Assembly: GCA_001683735.1 (NCBI GenBank)
Contig: LUGG01000024.1
Location: forward strand, 1-64,000
Direction: 5' to 3'
DNA: 64,000 bases
Source of the DNA: Grifola frondosa
Taxonomy: Eukaryota; Basidiomycota; Agaricomycetes; Polyporales; Grifolaceae
Positions within the stretch are counted from its first letter, which is position 1. Each line of letters opens with the position of its first letter. Made by a program: the position numbers and the translations under genes. This document shows, in pieces, positions 20,101 to 30,966 of this stretch. Under the pieces are notes generated by a model. The model ran no database searches. It was not told the DNA's origin and worked only from the letters and a program-made list of their open reading frames with translations.

Positions 20101-20852
20101 TATGTCATTGCATTGTATCTGAGTGCACCCACATCATCGAGCAAGCAGACCAAGCACGTGCATCAAGCTGTGAAAGCAATTGTGTGAGTGTGAATAAACA
20201 AGCCAGAAAACACATACAAAATGACTGAGAAGGATGATGCTGTATGAGCTGCCAGAGAGGTCTGGGAGGAGGGTGGGCATGAATGGCACTTCCATAAGTT
20301 CCCCCATACAACCATGTACTTGTTGATGATTGTTGGAGCGCTGTGAGATTGTGAGTACAATTTTGTCAGATAAATGAAGCACTTACATATTTCTCAGTAA
20401 GTACATGTCCCTCACAACCAGTGTCGGATACTCCTCGCCATGCAGTGTCATGCCTGCAGAGACCATCTTGGCCACATTGAGGAAGTTGCCATGCTGCCTA
20501 AGCAGGAAATGACTGGCCTTCTTGAACTTGGCACTAGGGCTGCAGTCCTCCCTAATAAAAAAAGGTGAGTAATTGCACACATATAATCACTGAACATACT
20601 TAATACTCCAGCTGTGGCCCTTTGCAATGTGCAACTCCAGCATGACTTGGCAATAGAAGTCATCAAATTTGAGGTTCTTGTCATCTGGCATAAAAGGCTG
20701 TTTGTCACCCGAGGATTCTTCATAGATGGCATAACATTGGGGCCACCTGTGAACACATGAAGTGAAAGAAGTGCAGCTGGAGCATGATTCCTGTGAGAGG
20801 CCTGAAAGTTCTCTCTGAACAGGACTAGCAGAGCACCCACATTTACGTGCAT
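20101..20852 (-). CDS. Unrecognised multi-exon coding stretch upstream of the DUF6698 part
   Basis: Three minus-strand segments join through normal introns: a frame ending ...YCQVMLELHIAKGHSW (about 20755-20605), a frame SAKFKKASHFLLRQHGNF...GEEYPTLVVRDMYLL (about 20555-20388), and a frame after 20344 (INKYMVVWGNLW). The donor GTAAGT after 20390 and the acceptor near 20340 are good. It may be the 5' part of the DUF6698 gene or a separate gene; I do not recognise it. No upstream start could be fixed. Confidence 0.35.
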
Positions 20853-21473
20853 AAGAGGGAGCCTGTAAACATTTGGGCTTTAAAAGTCATGCAGCTCCAT
20901 GAGTAGAGCTAGCACCATGGTGCACAGATCAGCTAGGACCACAGAGCACAGACAGAGGAATCAATGTGCTACTTGGAGGCATAGGTGATTCAATTTGTCT
21001 AGATAAGATTGCAGAATTAATGATCAGATCTTCGCACTGAGAAACACATACCTGGCACATCAATCACTATCTGATTTATGGGTGCTTGGCTTGAAGGGCA
21101 TCTTTAATGGTAAGGATTGTGTTAGAGGGATGAAGCAATTGTAGAGGGATGCAGAAGTTCTGGCAGCACACAGAGATGGTGGTTGGGGGAAAAGGTAGAG
21201 AGTTGGAGAACGAGAGGATGTGTCCAACTTATATGACTGTCAGATTGGGATCTGCACAAACCTTAATGGCATGGTCCCATGCCTGGTAAGGTTTGGCATG
21301 CCAGATGTGAAGTCATGTCAGGTATGAAGTTGGTTCACTGTATGCACATTTTTGTCTTCATCCTCCTCTTGGGCTTGCTCACTCTGTTTGCTATGTTGCA
21401 TACATGCATCAGGTGCTGACAATCCTTCAATGAGCAACGAGGCTACAAGCATCATTGCCTCACCTGCACACAG
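20853..21473. other. No recognised gene
   Basis: A gap between the DUF6698 region and the first Plavaka-related frame. It may contain the 5' terminal part of the transposon, but I found no terminal inverted repeat. Confidence 0.4.
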
Positions 21474-21962
21474 TTGCAGAGTGTGCTACTCCCCAGTCTG
21501 GGATGGGAATGTCAGGAGGTCAAGGCTTTGATACATGAGAGACACGAGCACAAAAGAAACATCAAGATCCACCGAATTAAGGAGGAAAGAGCTGCAGAAA
21601 AAGAGAAACTTAGAGCACAAAAGGCACATGAATATGAAGAGGTAAGTCAAATGAATATTTCCAGAGAGCATACACTGAAATGAAAATAGATGCATGCACC
21701 ACAAATCTAAGAGGATCCTGTGATTGCTGATGCAGGAGCGTTATTTAGCAGGTCAGGCCACAGGTGGGAAGTATCCATGAGGTTGAGAAACTACCTTCCG
21801 AGTTCACTTTCTGGACCCCTATCATACCTCCCTCACCTGCTGTCTAAACCTAAATGAATTTTCAAGCCTGTACAGCCAGATCCTCTGATAGATGAGCCTC
21901 CTCCCATCCCTAACCCTCCACCAGCACCTGATCACATCAACACTTCTCCCAATCACTTCAGG

Positions 21963-22502
21963 ATGTTTCAGCACTACCTGGTCAACCTAGGCTTTGATCC
22001 AGAAGATGAGCTTACAGTATATCAGTTCTCTGATGCACCTATGCATTCCAAACCTCCTTCCAATGACCAGAAATCAAACCCTATACAAGGATTCAGCTTT
22101 TCTCTCATGAATGCTGTGCTCAAACTCAAGTCAGCCTTCTTCACCCCCTTCCTGAATGCATTCACCTTCTGCCTCATGATCTGGTACTACTCTACTTCCC
22201 CCTACAAATCTGCTGCTAACATCAACCACCTTGTAAATGATGTGCTCAATGCCGAAGACTTCAATGTCGAACATCTTTGGGGATTCAGCATGAAGCATGA
22301 GTTTAAGCATATTAATGACTTCACAGATTCTCATGCTGCATTTGCAGCAGCTGACAGATGGCACAAAGAATTCATCAAGGTCAAGATGCCTCATTCCGGG
22401 TCATGCTGGGACTTTGAGAAGATGGCTTCTGAATTCGAGCTCAAAGGCATTTACATCCACCCACTTCTTGAGGTCCTGAAGATCACGTTGATATGCACGT
22501 GA
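21963..22502 (+). pseudogene. Plavaka transposase, N-terminal segment
   Basis: The 179-residue frame carries the block FCLMIWYYSTSPYKSAANIN, then LVNDVLNAEDFNVEHLWGFS and KHEFKHINDF, and ends PLLEVLKIT, all in the expected Plavaka order. The family continues at this point with an FQDP...FHxxPFKxFW segment, which is found only 4.3 kb further on, at 26768. The frame therefore stops at an insertion point rather than at a natural C terminus. Confidence 0.65.
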
Positions 22503-23269
22503 TACGCACCCCAATATCTTTGTGATTTTACTACTCATTCTTACAAGACACAGAATCATTGCGAAAAAGGACCCATTTGCAGCATCTGATTGGGCACATG
22601 ACACAAAGGACTGTTCCTGCAATTCAGAAGCAGTGCAGTTCTTATCTTCACACATGCACATGTCGCAGTCAGACCAAACTACTTCACATCCAGACAATAA
22701 TCTGCCACTGAAGGTTCCTGTGCTCTCGTGAGCACTTTAGGCATCTGTCACAATCACGCATTGCAAAAGTGTCATGCTGTTGCCGCCACTATTATTATTA
22801 GGTGCATGCTGGTCTGCATCTGAAACATGATGTAGTCCACCTCCTCTAAACACCCTGAGAAGACTGCACATTTGCCCATGCATATGTCCGCATCTTTCGC
22901 ATACTGGGCAGTGCATATCTAAATATGGCAGATCTAGTGATCAGCCACCATTATTCCTGTGTTTCTCTTCCCTGAATTGTTATGATATACTTGTGTTGCA
23001 TTTCGTTATTGACATTGTGGCTGATCCTTTCCTTTCTAGCTTACAATTTTTCACAGGATATGTTTACCGCGGGGTAGTTGTGATAGACTTATCACATGCA
23101 TCGCAATTATTTCGCATTTCAGATATGAAGAGTAGCTTACAAAACTCATGTACAATACAATACGAATCAGATACGAGTTTCCCCCACAAGTACAGAGTTC
23201 AAAATTGTCAGCTTCACTTGCAATTGCATCCACTCTTCACTAAAGCTCTTCTCACACTGCGAAACTGCG
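22503..23269 (+). other. Foreign sequence left of the LTR element
   Basis: This 0.77-kb piece separates the Plavaka N-terminal block from the LTR element. No coding function was recognised. Together with 26666-26768 it would form a roughly 0.87-kb insertion that was later hit by the LTR element. Confidence 0.45.
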
Positions 23270-23274
23270 GTAAG
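23270..23274. other. Target-site duplication, left
   Basis: GTAAG directly precedes the left LTR and recurs directly after the right LTR at 26661-26665. Five-base duplications are typical of Ty3/Gypsy integrase. Confidence 0.85.
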
Positions 23275-23772
23275 TGTTACAACCAGTTGTAACGACTACC
23301 GGATGGAACGGCTACCGGTCACATGACGTGTGGCGGTGGCACTACTTGTTTGCAGGACTTTGGAAGGTACGGACATATTCGGTGGCACTTTGTGCACATG
23401 ACCAAGTACCCCGTATCATTTTCTTTTCTCACGGTGCTGCGGCGCACGGACCAGTTGCTGCGTAGCAACATTTCATTGGACAGTATGTTTAGTTATTTGC
23501 GCACGGACCAGCTAGCTACCTATAAATACTAGGCAGCATCATGTACATACCCAGTTTGACCTCTTCGTTTATTATACCGTCGTTCACTCAGACCTTGCCT
23601 TTGCGCATTTCCCTTCGCACTCGCACTCCGTCTCCCTTTAATCAGGGACGATCCATCAAGAAGGATCGTTAGTAACGTTATACTCGGTATAAACCAGTAT
23701 AAGCATCAAGACCATTAGGACCACCAGTGCCTTTGGTTACCTATACAGGAACCTTAGGGGACGGTCTTAACA
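23275..23772 (+). repeat. Left LTR
   Basis: 498 bases, TG...CA ends. It begins with the inverted repeat GTTACAAC-CA-GTTGTAAC (23276-23293). A TATAAATA box lies at about 23521, after a TGACGTG motif (about 23327) that resembles a CRE/bZIP site. Two stem-loops follow the TATA box: ACGATCC/GGATCGT (23648-23669) and TTATAC/GTATAA (23678-23692). Confidence 0.9.
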
Positions 23773-24736
23773 CTAGGTCAAACTCTACCAAAACCACTGG
23801 TCGAGGAGTTTGAAGAACCCCGGCCACATAGTGGAGCCGTTGGAAGGAACGGACCCCTTCCATTGCCCCACCACTGCCAAGTGTGGTGAAGGGCTGACCC
23901 CCCAGTCCAGAAAAGCATCCAACTCAGGAGTCCAGAAGGTTGAAGGACCAAGGACCAAACGTTGGACGAAGCCGAAGAACGAAAGGCTTGAAGAGCCTAA
24001 GCGACCTTTGGAACGTGGTTCGACCCTTTGCATCAGGTCGAACTATATCAGAACTACCAGCCAAGAAGTCTGAAGGACTCGAGGTAGTACGAGGACAGAA
24101 CCCCTCGAATCGAACCAGAACCCAGCCGAAGAACCTTGTAGAAGGGACCGATCACCCCCGATATAAAGAAGAATTCAGTTGGCAATACCGTTGACACCCC
24201 CTTCACGAACCTCCGTTGAACCAGAACCCCGTAGGAGAGCCTAGGACGGCTTGAATACAGAATTGAAAGGCGAAGAAATCCAGGAAGCCAAGGAGTTCAA
24301 AGAACTCAGGGCAGAATCCCGTTGACACCCCCTTTCACGTCTTGACGACAACACCCCACCCGAACATCGAGAGATAAAAGGTGGAAGAAAACCCTGTACA
24401 GGAGCTGAAGAAAGCCACCTGTAATAGTGGACCAGAAGGCACATAATAGACATAATTCGACCACAATCTCAGGTCGAACTCTATTGCCTTACAGAACGAA
24501 CCGGAATCAAGTCCCCATCCCACCTCGATAGGTCGTGGACAGACCAGACTTGAAACGCAATTGGGCGTCGAGGAGCTCAGAGAGCCCCGACAGTATCGCA
24601 GAAAGGACTGCGTACAGGAAAACCCAATAGAACGAACGCAAACCCCGAAGAAGGGACGAACGAGTCCTTTGGCCAAGGACTAGTCCCACCAGGACCACGA
24701 GACGCAGAGAACCCCATACCCAGAACGAACCCACCC

Positions 24737-25243
24737 GTGAACCGAATCAAGTGTGGTTCACTGTCGAGACGGAATCAGGTGAACGGATCCACTTGTGAAA
24801 GTGTGGTTCACCCCGAACAGATTGTGAACGGACCCACTTGTGAAAGAATCGGGCCCCAGTTGCAGACGAAGATCCCAACCCCAGACAAGACTTGTGGACC
24901 TAGTAGGCCCAAGAACAGGGACGAACCAGACAGTATGACCCCACCAGGATCCCTGCAAACCCCTATCCAGACGACCATCATGGGAAACGAAGTAGATGAC
25001 CCATTTCTGGATTTTGAACCCATCGACAAGAACCACTTCACGAATACACCCCTCGTGGAATCACCGACAAGTCTAGAACGCGAAGACTTGAACCCAGTGC
25101 CACCCTCCCTATCCTTTGAAGAATGGATGGGAGGAATAACAGAAGGAGCGACAGGACCAGGGGTACCTGGAGGGGATCCCCTCAAAGAACCCCCACGCGG
25201 GCAAACACGTCCGATGAAGAAACCCCGTCGAGCTATGGCTTGA
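24737..25243 (+). CDS. Putative first protein of the LTR element, Pro/Glu-rich
   Basis: A 168-residue frame in the position of gag. It is rich in Pro, Thr, Glu and Arg, and contains an SFEEWMGGITEG segment that recurs in diverged form (FEQWMGGIEAG) at the start of the next ORF, so the two ORFs arose partly by internal duplication. There is no CCHC knuckle and no recognisable capsid domain. The leader before it (23773-24736) contains further short frames in other registers. Whether it is translated alone or spliced or shifted onto the protease frame cannot be decided. Confidence 0.45.
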   Translation: MNRIKCGSLSRRNQVNGSTCESVVHPEQIVNGPTCERIGPQLQTKIPTPDKTCGPSRPKNRDEPDSMTPPGSLQTPIQTTIMGNEVDDPFLDFEPIDKNHFTNTPLVESPTSLEREDLNPVPPSLSFEEWMGGITEGATGPGVPGGDPLKEPPRGQTRPMKKPRRAMA

Positions 25244-25285
25244 CAACGGATCTCCTGCCACCCCTACCCCCCGTTTGAACAATGG

Positions 25286-26020
25286 ATGGGAGGAATAGAA
25301 GCAGGAAGGAAAGGAGCAATAGAACCACGGACGCCCAGGAAGAACCTTCTTGGCGGAGTCACTTTTCACAGACCCGGAAGACCTGGTGGACCAACCTTTG
25401 GAGGGCCAGAAGAAATTGGTGAACCGAACGGACCTGGAGAACCTAGCAGAGTTGGAGCACAACAAATGCTCGCAGGCCCAAGCCGGACTGGTGGACCGAC
25501 CCGATGGGACACACCAATAACTGAACCACTGCCCTACCCCGCACCCACCAACACCTTTCACGGACTCCTTGTGGGAGTAGAAGCCCTGATCGACAGCGGG
25601 GCCAATCACAATTTGCTGTCGCAACGATTGGTGGAACAACACAGGGTCCCCACCAGGACATTACCAGTACCAATCAAGATCGGCCATGCTCACGGGCCAT
25701 CAAACCAACGTGGATACATCACCGAACAAGTCGAAGGATGTCTTTTCCTTCAGGGAGAGAAGTTCCCCACCAGGTTCTACGTTTATGATTTAGGACCAGA
25801 AGAATTGATCTTGGGGCTTCCTTGGATAAGGAAGAACGGCCTAAAGATCGATTGGGAGAACGAGAACATGGTCATCCCCGACAGAAACGTTCGAATCACG
25901 CGGACAACACTTGCGGTGGGAGCACAGATAATTACCACCCAGGATGAAACCGACTACGGAGACGATTACCTTTGGGAATCGGATGAAGCAGGGCCACCGT
26001 TGAAAAGGCGTAGGCTGTAG
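25286..26020 (+). CDS. Retropepsin-like protease of the LTR element
   Basis: The 244-residue frame has a Gly/Pro/Arg-rich N-terminal third, then VEALIDSGANHNLLSQRL (about residues 93-110), with the catalytic Asp in an Asp-Ser-Gly rather than Asp-Thr-Gly context. It continues with beta strands and EELILGLPWIRK (about residues 172-183), the Gly segment that packs behind the active site, then a charged tail. This is the standard layout of basidiomycete Ty3/Gypsy proteases. In an autonomous element a polymerase would follow; here the frame ends at a stop and the right LTR begins 143 bases later. It would process a Gag protein, its own or that of a helper element. Confidence 0.75.
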   Translation: MGGIEAGRKGAIEPRTPRKNLLGGVTFHRPGRPGGPTFGGPEEIGEPNGPGEPSRVGAQQMLAGPSRTGGPTRWDTPITEPLPYPAPTNTFHGLLVGVEALIDSGANHNLLSQRLVEQHRVPTRTLPVPIKIGHAHGPSNQRGYITEQVEGCLFLQGEKFPTRFYVYDLGPEELILGLPWIRKNGLKIDWENENMVIPDRNVRITRTTLAVGAQIITTQDETDYGDDYLWESDEAGPPLKRRRL

Positions 26021-26149
26021 TCCTATGGCGGAACCCTACACTCCCTTCCCATTATACCCTATAATCGGCTACTCGCTTAGGACACCTTGAACATTCAGAT
26101 AACCCGGACCCTCCCACAATACCTAGGATTCATCGGGGCGATGAATGTT

Positions 26150-26160
26150 AGAGAGGGGGG
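26150..26160 (+). other. Polypurine tract
   Basis: AGAGAGGGGGG ends three bases before the right LTR, the usual place for the plus-strand primer. Confidence 0.75.
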
Positions 26161-26163
26161 TAA

Positions 26164-26660
26164 TGTTACAACCAGTTGTAACGACTACCGGATGGAACGG
26201 CTACCGGTCACATGACGTGTGGCGTGGCACTACTTGTTTGCAGGACTTTGGAAGGTACGGACATATTCGGTGGCACTTTGTGCACATGACCAAGTACCCC
26301 GTATCATTTTCTTTTCTCACGGTGCTGCGGCGCACGGACCAGTTGCTGCGTAGCAACATTTCATTGGACAGTATGTTTAGTTATTTGCGCACGGACCAGC
26401 TAGCTACCTATAAATACTAGGCAGCATCATGTACATACCCAGTTTGACCTCTTCGTTTATTATACCGTCGTTCACTCAGACCTTGCCTTTGCGCATTTCC
26501 CTTCGCACTCGCACTCCGTCTCCCTTTAATCAGGGACGATCCATCAAGAAGGATCGTTAGTAACGTTATACTCGGTATAAACCAGTATAAGCATCAAGAC
26601 CATTAGGACCACCAGTGCCTTTGGTTACCTATACAGGAACCTTAGGGGACGGTCTTAACA
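26164..26660 (+). repeat. Right LTR
   Basis: 497 bases, identical by eye to the left LTR except for one missing G (GGCGTGGC against GGCGGTGGC). It is followed directly by GTAAG (26661-26665). Confidence 0.9.
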
Positions 26661-26665
26661 GTAAG
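26661..26665. other. Target-site duplication, right
   Basis: GTAAG, identical to 23270-23274. Confidence 0.85.
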
Positions 26666-26768
26666 AAATCAGGAGCCCATTCACATCAAATCTCATTGCT
26701 ACTGACTTTAAGATCTATAGGACACATATTTGTTGTTTTATAGGTTAGAGTCGGCAAGAGAGTATCAA
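26666..26768 (+). repeat. Repeat shared with 17363-17465
   Basis: The diverged copy of the roughly 105-base block at 17.4 kb. It lies between the LTR element and the resumed transposase frame. Confidence 0.6.
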
Positions 26769-29755
26769 TGTTTAAGGATCCTTCTGTATGCCATTTCCAC
26801 TGGATCCCCTTCAAGTTATTCTGGCAGTCTGAGCATGCTTCAGAACATAATCTTCCACCTGAATGTGTCTATACCAATACATACAACTCAGATGCTATGC
26901 TCAAGGCTGACACTGAGATCCGCACCCAGCCTCACAATCCGAAGAATTCTCCCAACCTCAAATACTGTGTTGCCCCCATCCTGACATGGTTGAACTCCAC
27001 CTACCTCACCAGCTTTGGCACAGCATCTCTCGGCCTGTGTATGCTTTTTTTGGCAATCTATCTAAGTGCATGCATGCCAAACCACAGCCCTTGCAGCCCA
27101 GCACCTGGCGTATATACCGAAGATACATTCATTTTTTAAATCTCAGATTCATCAAACATAGTACTAATGCACTCTAGTTTCTGGATACATTTCAAGAGGT
27201 TTACCAGTTCATCTTCAAGTCACCAGTGACAGCAGCTTTACTCCATTTCATCAAATGTGAGATAATGCATAACATCTGGTTGCTCCTCCTGTCACTGGAC
27301 TTTATGCATGCCTATATGCATGGCATCATTATTGAATGTGGCAACGGCATTTTGAGGTGCGTGTTTCCTCAGTTTTTTACTTATTTAGTGGATTACCCAG
27401 AAAAGTAAGTAGTACAGTACCTTGCATGTATACTCACAATTTTCAACAGAGTATTGCTCATATGTATGCGATATCTAGCCAATTGTCCTTGCCCTGACTA
27501 TCTCATCAAAAAAAAATATGTGCCTGGCATTGGGACTACTGTGAATTAACAGCGGCACATGAAGACTCAACAAGACACCAAGAGAAGATCATGCTTGCCT
27601 GCAAATGGATATTTGAGCATGGATTGTCAGTTGAAGGTGCCATGGCTGATCACCTACTTGAAGAAACCTCTATCACGATAACCCGGGTACGAAATTAGTT
27701 CATAAATTCTAATTTTTGACTCATCTTCAGTTCCAGAGTGTATTCTCGATATAATTAGCACCTTTTGGTGTTAATTACTATGAGCTATTTGTGCCCGATA
27801 TCATGCATGAGTTTGAGCTTGGCATATTCAAGGCCATCTTAATTCAAGATATCCACCTTCTCATCACCATTGATAATGATAGCATGCAAAGATTTAACAA
27901 GCAGTGAGTTCTGCGTGCAATACTCATGTACTTATTCCTCATCTTATTTCTGCTAGGTTCACACTTGTGCCAACGTTCAGTCACAATATCATTCATCGAT
28001 TTGGTCCAAATGTGTCTGCAATGAAGAAACTTGCAGTACAAGATTTTGAAGACATTTTCCAGGTATGTCTCATGCTCTTGATAACTCCCCATGCTGATGT
28101 TCATCATCTAGTGCATCATTCCAGTCATAGATGATCTTTTCATGTGCAAACAACAAAATCAGATCATACTGGACATGCTTTTCAAATTGGCAATCTGGCA
28201 TGCCCATGCAAAATTATGCCTCCACATGGAATTCACCCTTCTCCAATTCAAGAATGTCACCAAAATGATGGGCACAAGTGTGCGCAAATTTAAGAAAGTA
28301 GTATGTACAACATACATAATCAAGGAACTGCTAAAGGAGACCACCGCATAACAGAGATGGTCAGCAGTGCTCGCTTCCAAGGCTACTGCAGTGAAAGCTA
28401 CTGTGGCGAAGGGTTCCACAGCCACTCCAGCAAAGGAGAAGGCCAAGGCCATAAAGGAGATGACCAAAGCCACAGCAAAGGGGAAGAACAAGGCCACAAG
28501 GGGGATGCCAATGCTCTGACCATGCAGGGCAATCCGTGGCACAAAATGCTCAACCTCAATACTTACAAATGGCATTGCCTCAAGGACTATGTCCATACAA
28601 TATGCCACTTTGGGACCACGGACAATTACAGCATGCAGATTGTAAGTTCATCCCCTACACATATATCTCATGCTAACCTTGCTTCTAACTCTGAAGGGAG
28701 AATTGGAACACCATAAAGTCAAGCAGTTCTACATGTGTATGAACAAGAACCTATAATTCAGCTTCCAAATCGCCAGACACCAGTGTCGCGAAGCATTCCT
28801 CCACAAACTTCAGGAGCATGAAAGCATCACTTGTGATGGCCCACTTTCACATTACATTCCTTTCAAATGCACAAATGCAGGTGCTGCAAAAAAACATGCT
28901 CAAAAGACCACTGCACAACCCGGTGCTGTGATATGCATCTCTGATTCAAGGATAACGAACCGCTCCCTATCACATCTCCAACAATCCATCATCACATCAT
29001 GGATGATCAATACCACTTCATGCATATTGCTAGTTTCACCTTGAATCATGAGGAAAACCCGGCATGCAAGGTACGTCCACTGCTTTGCTCTCTGACATTT
29101 TATTGACATTGCATCATTTATTTTCAAAACTTTGTGTGCAAGCTAGAAGAACACTTACTTGCACGAATGACAGGATGCCTGTACAATGATCCCCCACCTG
29201 AATTTACTACTCAAGAGCACGACTCTCTCCAAATCAACAGAGAATGCATGTATGTTCACAAAGTCGTGCATATAAACTACACTACATACGACATGCAGCG
29301 GAAGCAGAATTCCATCAACTCATCCTTCAATCCAGACATTACGATGCTCACCAGTCATGACAGCCCTCATCCCTTTCTCTATGCCTGTATCCTCAGCATC
29401 TTTCATCTTCATGTGCATCATGTGGGCCCTGAATTTCCAAACCACCCAGAACCAGAGTGCTTCAATGTCTTGTGGGCATGCAGATTTAATCTGAATTCTT
29501 CAGCATCGGGAGGCTTCGAAATGCAAAGACTACATCGCCTCACATTTATAGACAGTACCTTAGAGGACACCTTCTTCTTTCTGGACCCTCAGCAAGTTTT
29601 ACAAGCAGTGCATATTATACCTGCATTTCACTTTGGTCAGACAGATGTGTTGTTGCCTGGACCAAGTATCGCACATCAAGAAAAGAAAGACAATCAAGAC
29701 TGGAAGTATTATTATGTGGGCATGTATGTACTGTTCATTTTTAATTATTGATTCA
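26769..29755 (+). pseudogene. Plavaka transposase, central and C-terminal segments
   Basis: Successive conserved blocks appear in several frames: FHWIPFKLFW...YNSDAML (26800-26910), LASFGTASLWPVYAFFGN-type sequence (27000-27070), FIKCEIMHNIWLLLL...AYMHGI...FPQFFTYLVDYPEK (27230-27410), LACKWIFEHGLS (27590), FVPDIMHEFELG (27790), VPTFSHNIIHRFG...MKKLAVQDFEDIFQ (27970-28060), LDMLFKLAIWHAHAKLCLH...RKFKKVVCTTYIIKELLKETTA (28170-28350), YKWHCLKDYV...FGTTDNYSMQI (28560-28640), then GFEMQRLHRLTFID...VLQAVHIIPAFHFG...YYYVGMYV (29510-29730). I recognise these as Plavaka transposase blocks from memory of the family. Stops and shifts between blocks go beyond what introns explain in several places, so the enzyme is not functional as read. 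Confidence 0.7.
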
Positions 29756-29819
29756 TAAGATATTAAAGTGTGTTGTACGGGTTTGTCAACTGTGATATGT
29801 TCATGCAGTTTAATGGTGG

Positions 29820-30146
29820 CAGCATCGGACATTGTTCAGGCAGTTTATATTCAGCAGCAGCAAGCCCCGATATCAAGACAATCAAGGTGATGCTGACAGA
29901 GAAGAAGAGGAGGAGGATGAGAAGGACAAGGAGGACAAGGAGATGAATGATGCACTGTGGCATCAGGAGGATACCAATGATGAATGTGAGCCTGAGTCTG
30001 AGTCCTCGAGCTCAAAAACTGACAGGGAATTTGCTGGAGAGAAAGATTCAGACAAGGAGCCAGATTTGGGTCCAGAGGATGAAGAGAACATTGACAGAAA
30101 TGGAAGCGACAACGACTATGATTTGAAAGGGTTTGCCACATTGTAA
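29820..30146 (+). pseudogene. Acidic C-terminal tail of the Plavaka transposase
   Basis: After an MFMQFNGGSIGH-like segment (about 29800-29835) the frame becomes a Glu/Asp-rich tail, ending with a short aromatic-Thr-Leu end and a stop at 30144-30146. Plavaka transposases commonly end this way. Confidence 0.55.
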
Positions 30147-30966
30147 CACATATACTTAGTATTAACTTAGTCAAATTCAAACTTCCCAACCAGTTGAACA
30201 CATTGGGCCTCAACAAATTAATTGAAAATACATTTTAAATTAGAAGTATATACATTGATATATGTATGTAATGTACTGGCTCTAAATTACATGCAGTGGC
30301 CTACATCTGCGAGATTGGCAGGACCTGCTGAGTGCTTGCCCCACTTGATAAGATGCCTGAAGTCTGATAGCCTTGTGGCTGACCTTACCACTGAGGCATG
30401 TGTCTGGCAAAGTGCCACAATTCTTACCTGAGTTTGGAGGTTTTGCTGATGTGTTGGCATGCAGACTGTCCTGGTAGATTCTTGTGAAAATGCTATGTTC
30501 ATGATATTGCCAACAAGGTATGTCCTATTGTATTCCTTGCAAAGTTGTTGCAGTGCACTCTGATGCTGTTAAAGGGCCATGTGGGCCTGAGCACCTAGCA
30601 AAGAATAGAGATCAATGTCAGCAATGTCAGCAAGCCTAGGTGAGAGTATATTAGAGACAGCACTCAGTGATTTTTGGGCATAGGCTACACTTCTAATCAC
30701 ATTCATGAATCTATTAATTGGTAAATGTACTTACCTGTTTTCTTGTTGTCTTCACAGCAGCACTATGGTTCCTCTCCTCCTTCATCAAATTCATTTTTAT
30801 TCAATTTAATTAATTTACCGGAGGGCACTACACCTATAGCCATCCTAGATGGTGGTCGCGGTCACATGATGTTCGCGCGTCGGAATCAAACTCCGCCCGG
30901 CTGCTCGAAGTTCGACCAGCATGTTAGTAGCGGAGTTCTGCATAGCAACGTCCTCACTCAGTACTC
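30147..30966. other. Boundary stretch: transposon end to kinesin promoter
   Basis: No gene was recognised. The last 150 bases turn CpG-rich and include CGGTCACATGATG (about 30860), a possible E-box-like element upstream of the kinesin. The transposon's right terminal repeat should lie in the first part but was not identified. Confidence 0.4.

Larger units (their letters stand above)
23275..26660 (+). mobile_element. Complete 3.39-kb LTR element encoding only a protease
   Basis: LTRs of 498 and 497 bases, TGTTACAACC at the start and GGTCTTAACA at the end, flank a 2391-base interior. The only LTR difference seen is one extra G in the left copy (about 23337). A GTAAG target duplication brackets the whole. 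A purine tract (26150-26160) precedes the right LTR. The interior encodes a Pro/Glu/Arg-rich leader protein and a retropepsin-like protein, but no reverse transcriptase, RNase H or integrase. The near-identity of the LTRs implies recent insertion, so enzymes must have come from a partner element. No capsid or CCHC motif was seen. Confidence 0.85.
21474..30146 (+). mobile_element. Plavaka-type DNA transposon relic, with nested insertions
   Basis: Transposase segments in the Plavaka order are scattered over 21.96-30.15 kb on the plus strand. They start with an N-terminal FxLMxWYYSTSxxKSxANINxLVxDVLxxxDFN block and end with an acidic tail. The frame is split by stops, frameshifts and possible introns. 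Between 22.49 and 26.77 kb lies about 4.3 kb of foreign DNA, including a complete LTR element. Plavaka belongs to the CACTA superfamily (established knowledge). Terminal repeats were not found, so the limits given are those of the coding remnants. A Lys/Glu-rich frame at 21474-21683 may be its N-terminal coiled part. Confidence 0.7.

Noticed and set aside
18330..30455. Shared 13-mer ttttgctgatgtg at about 18330 and 30441, considered as common transposon termini
   Set aside because: A 13-base match between two places in a 64-kb window is expected by chance many times, and the flanks do not match.
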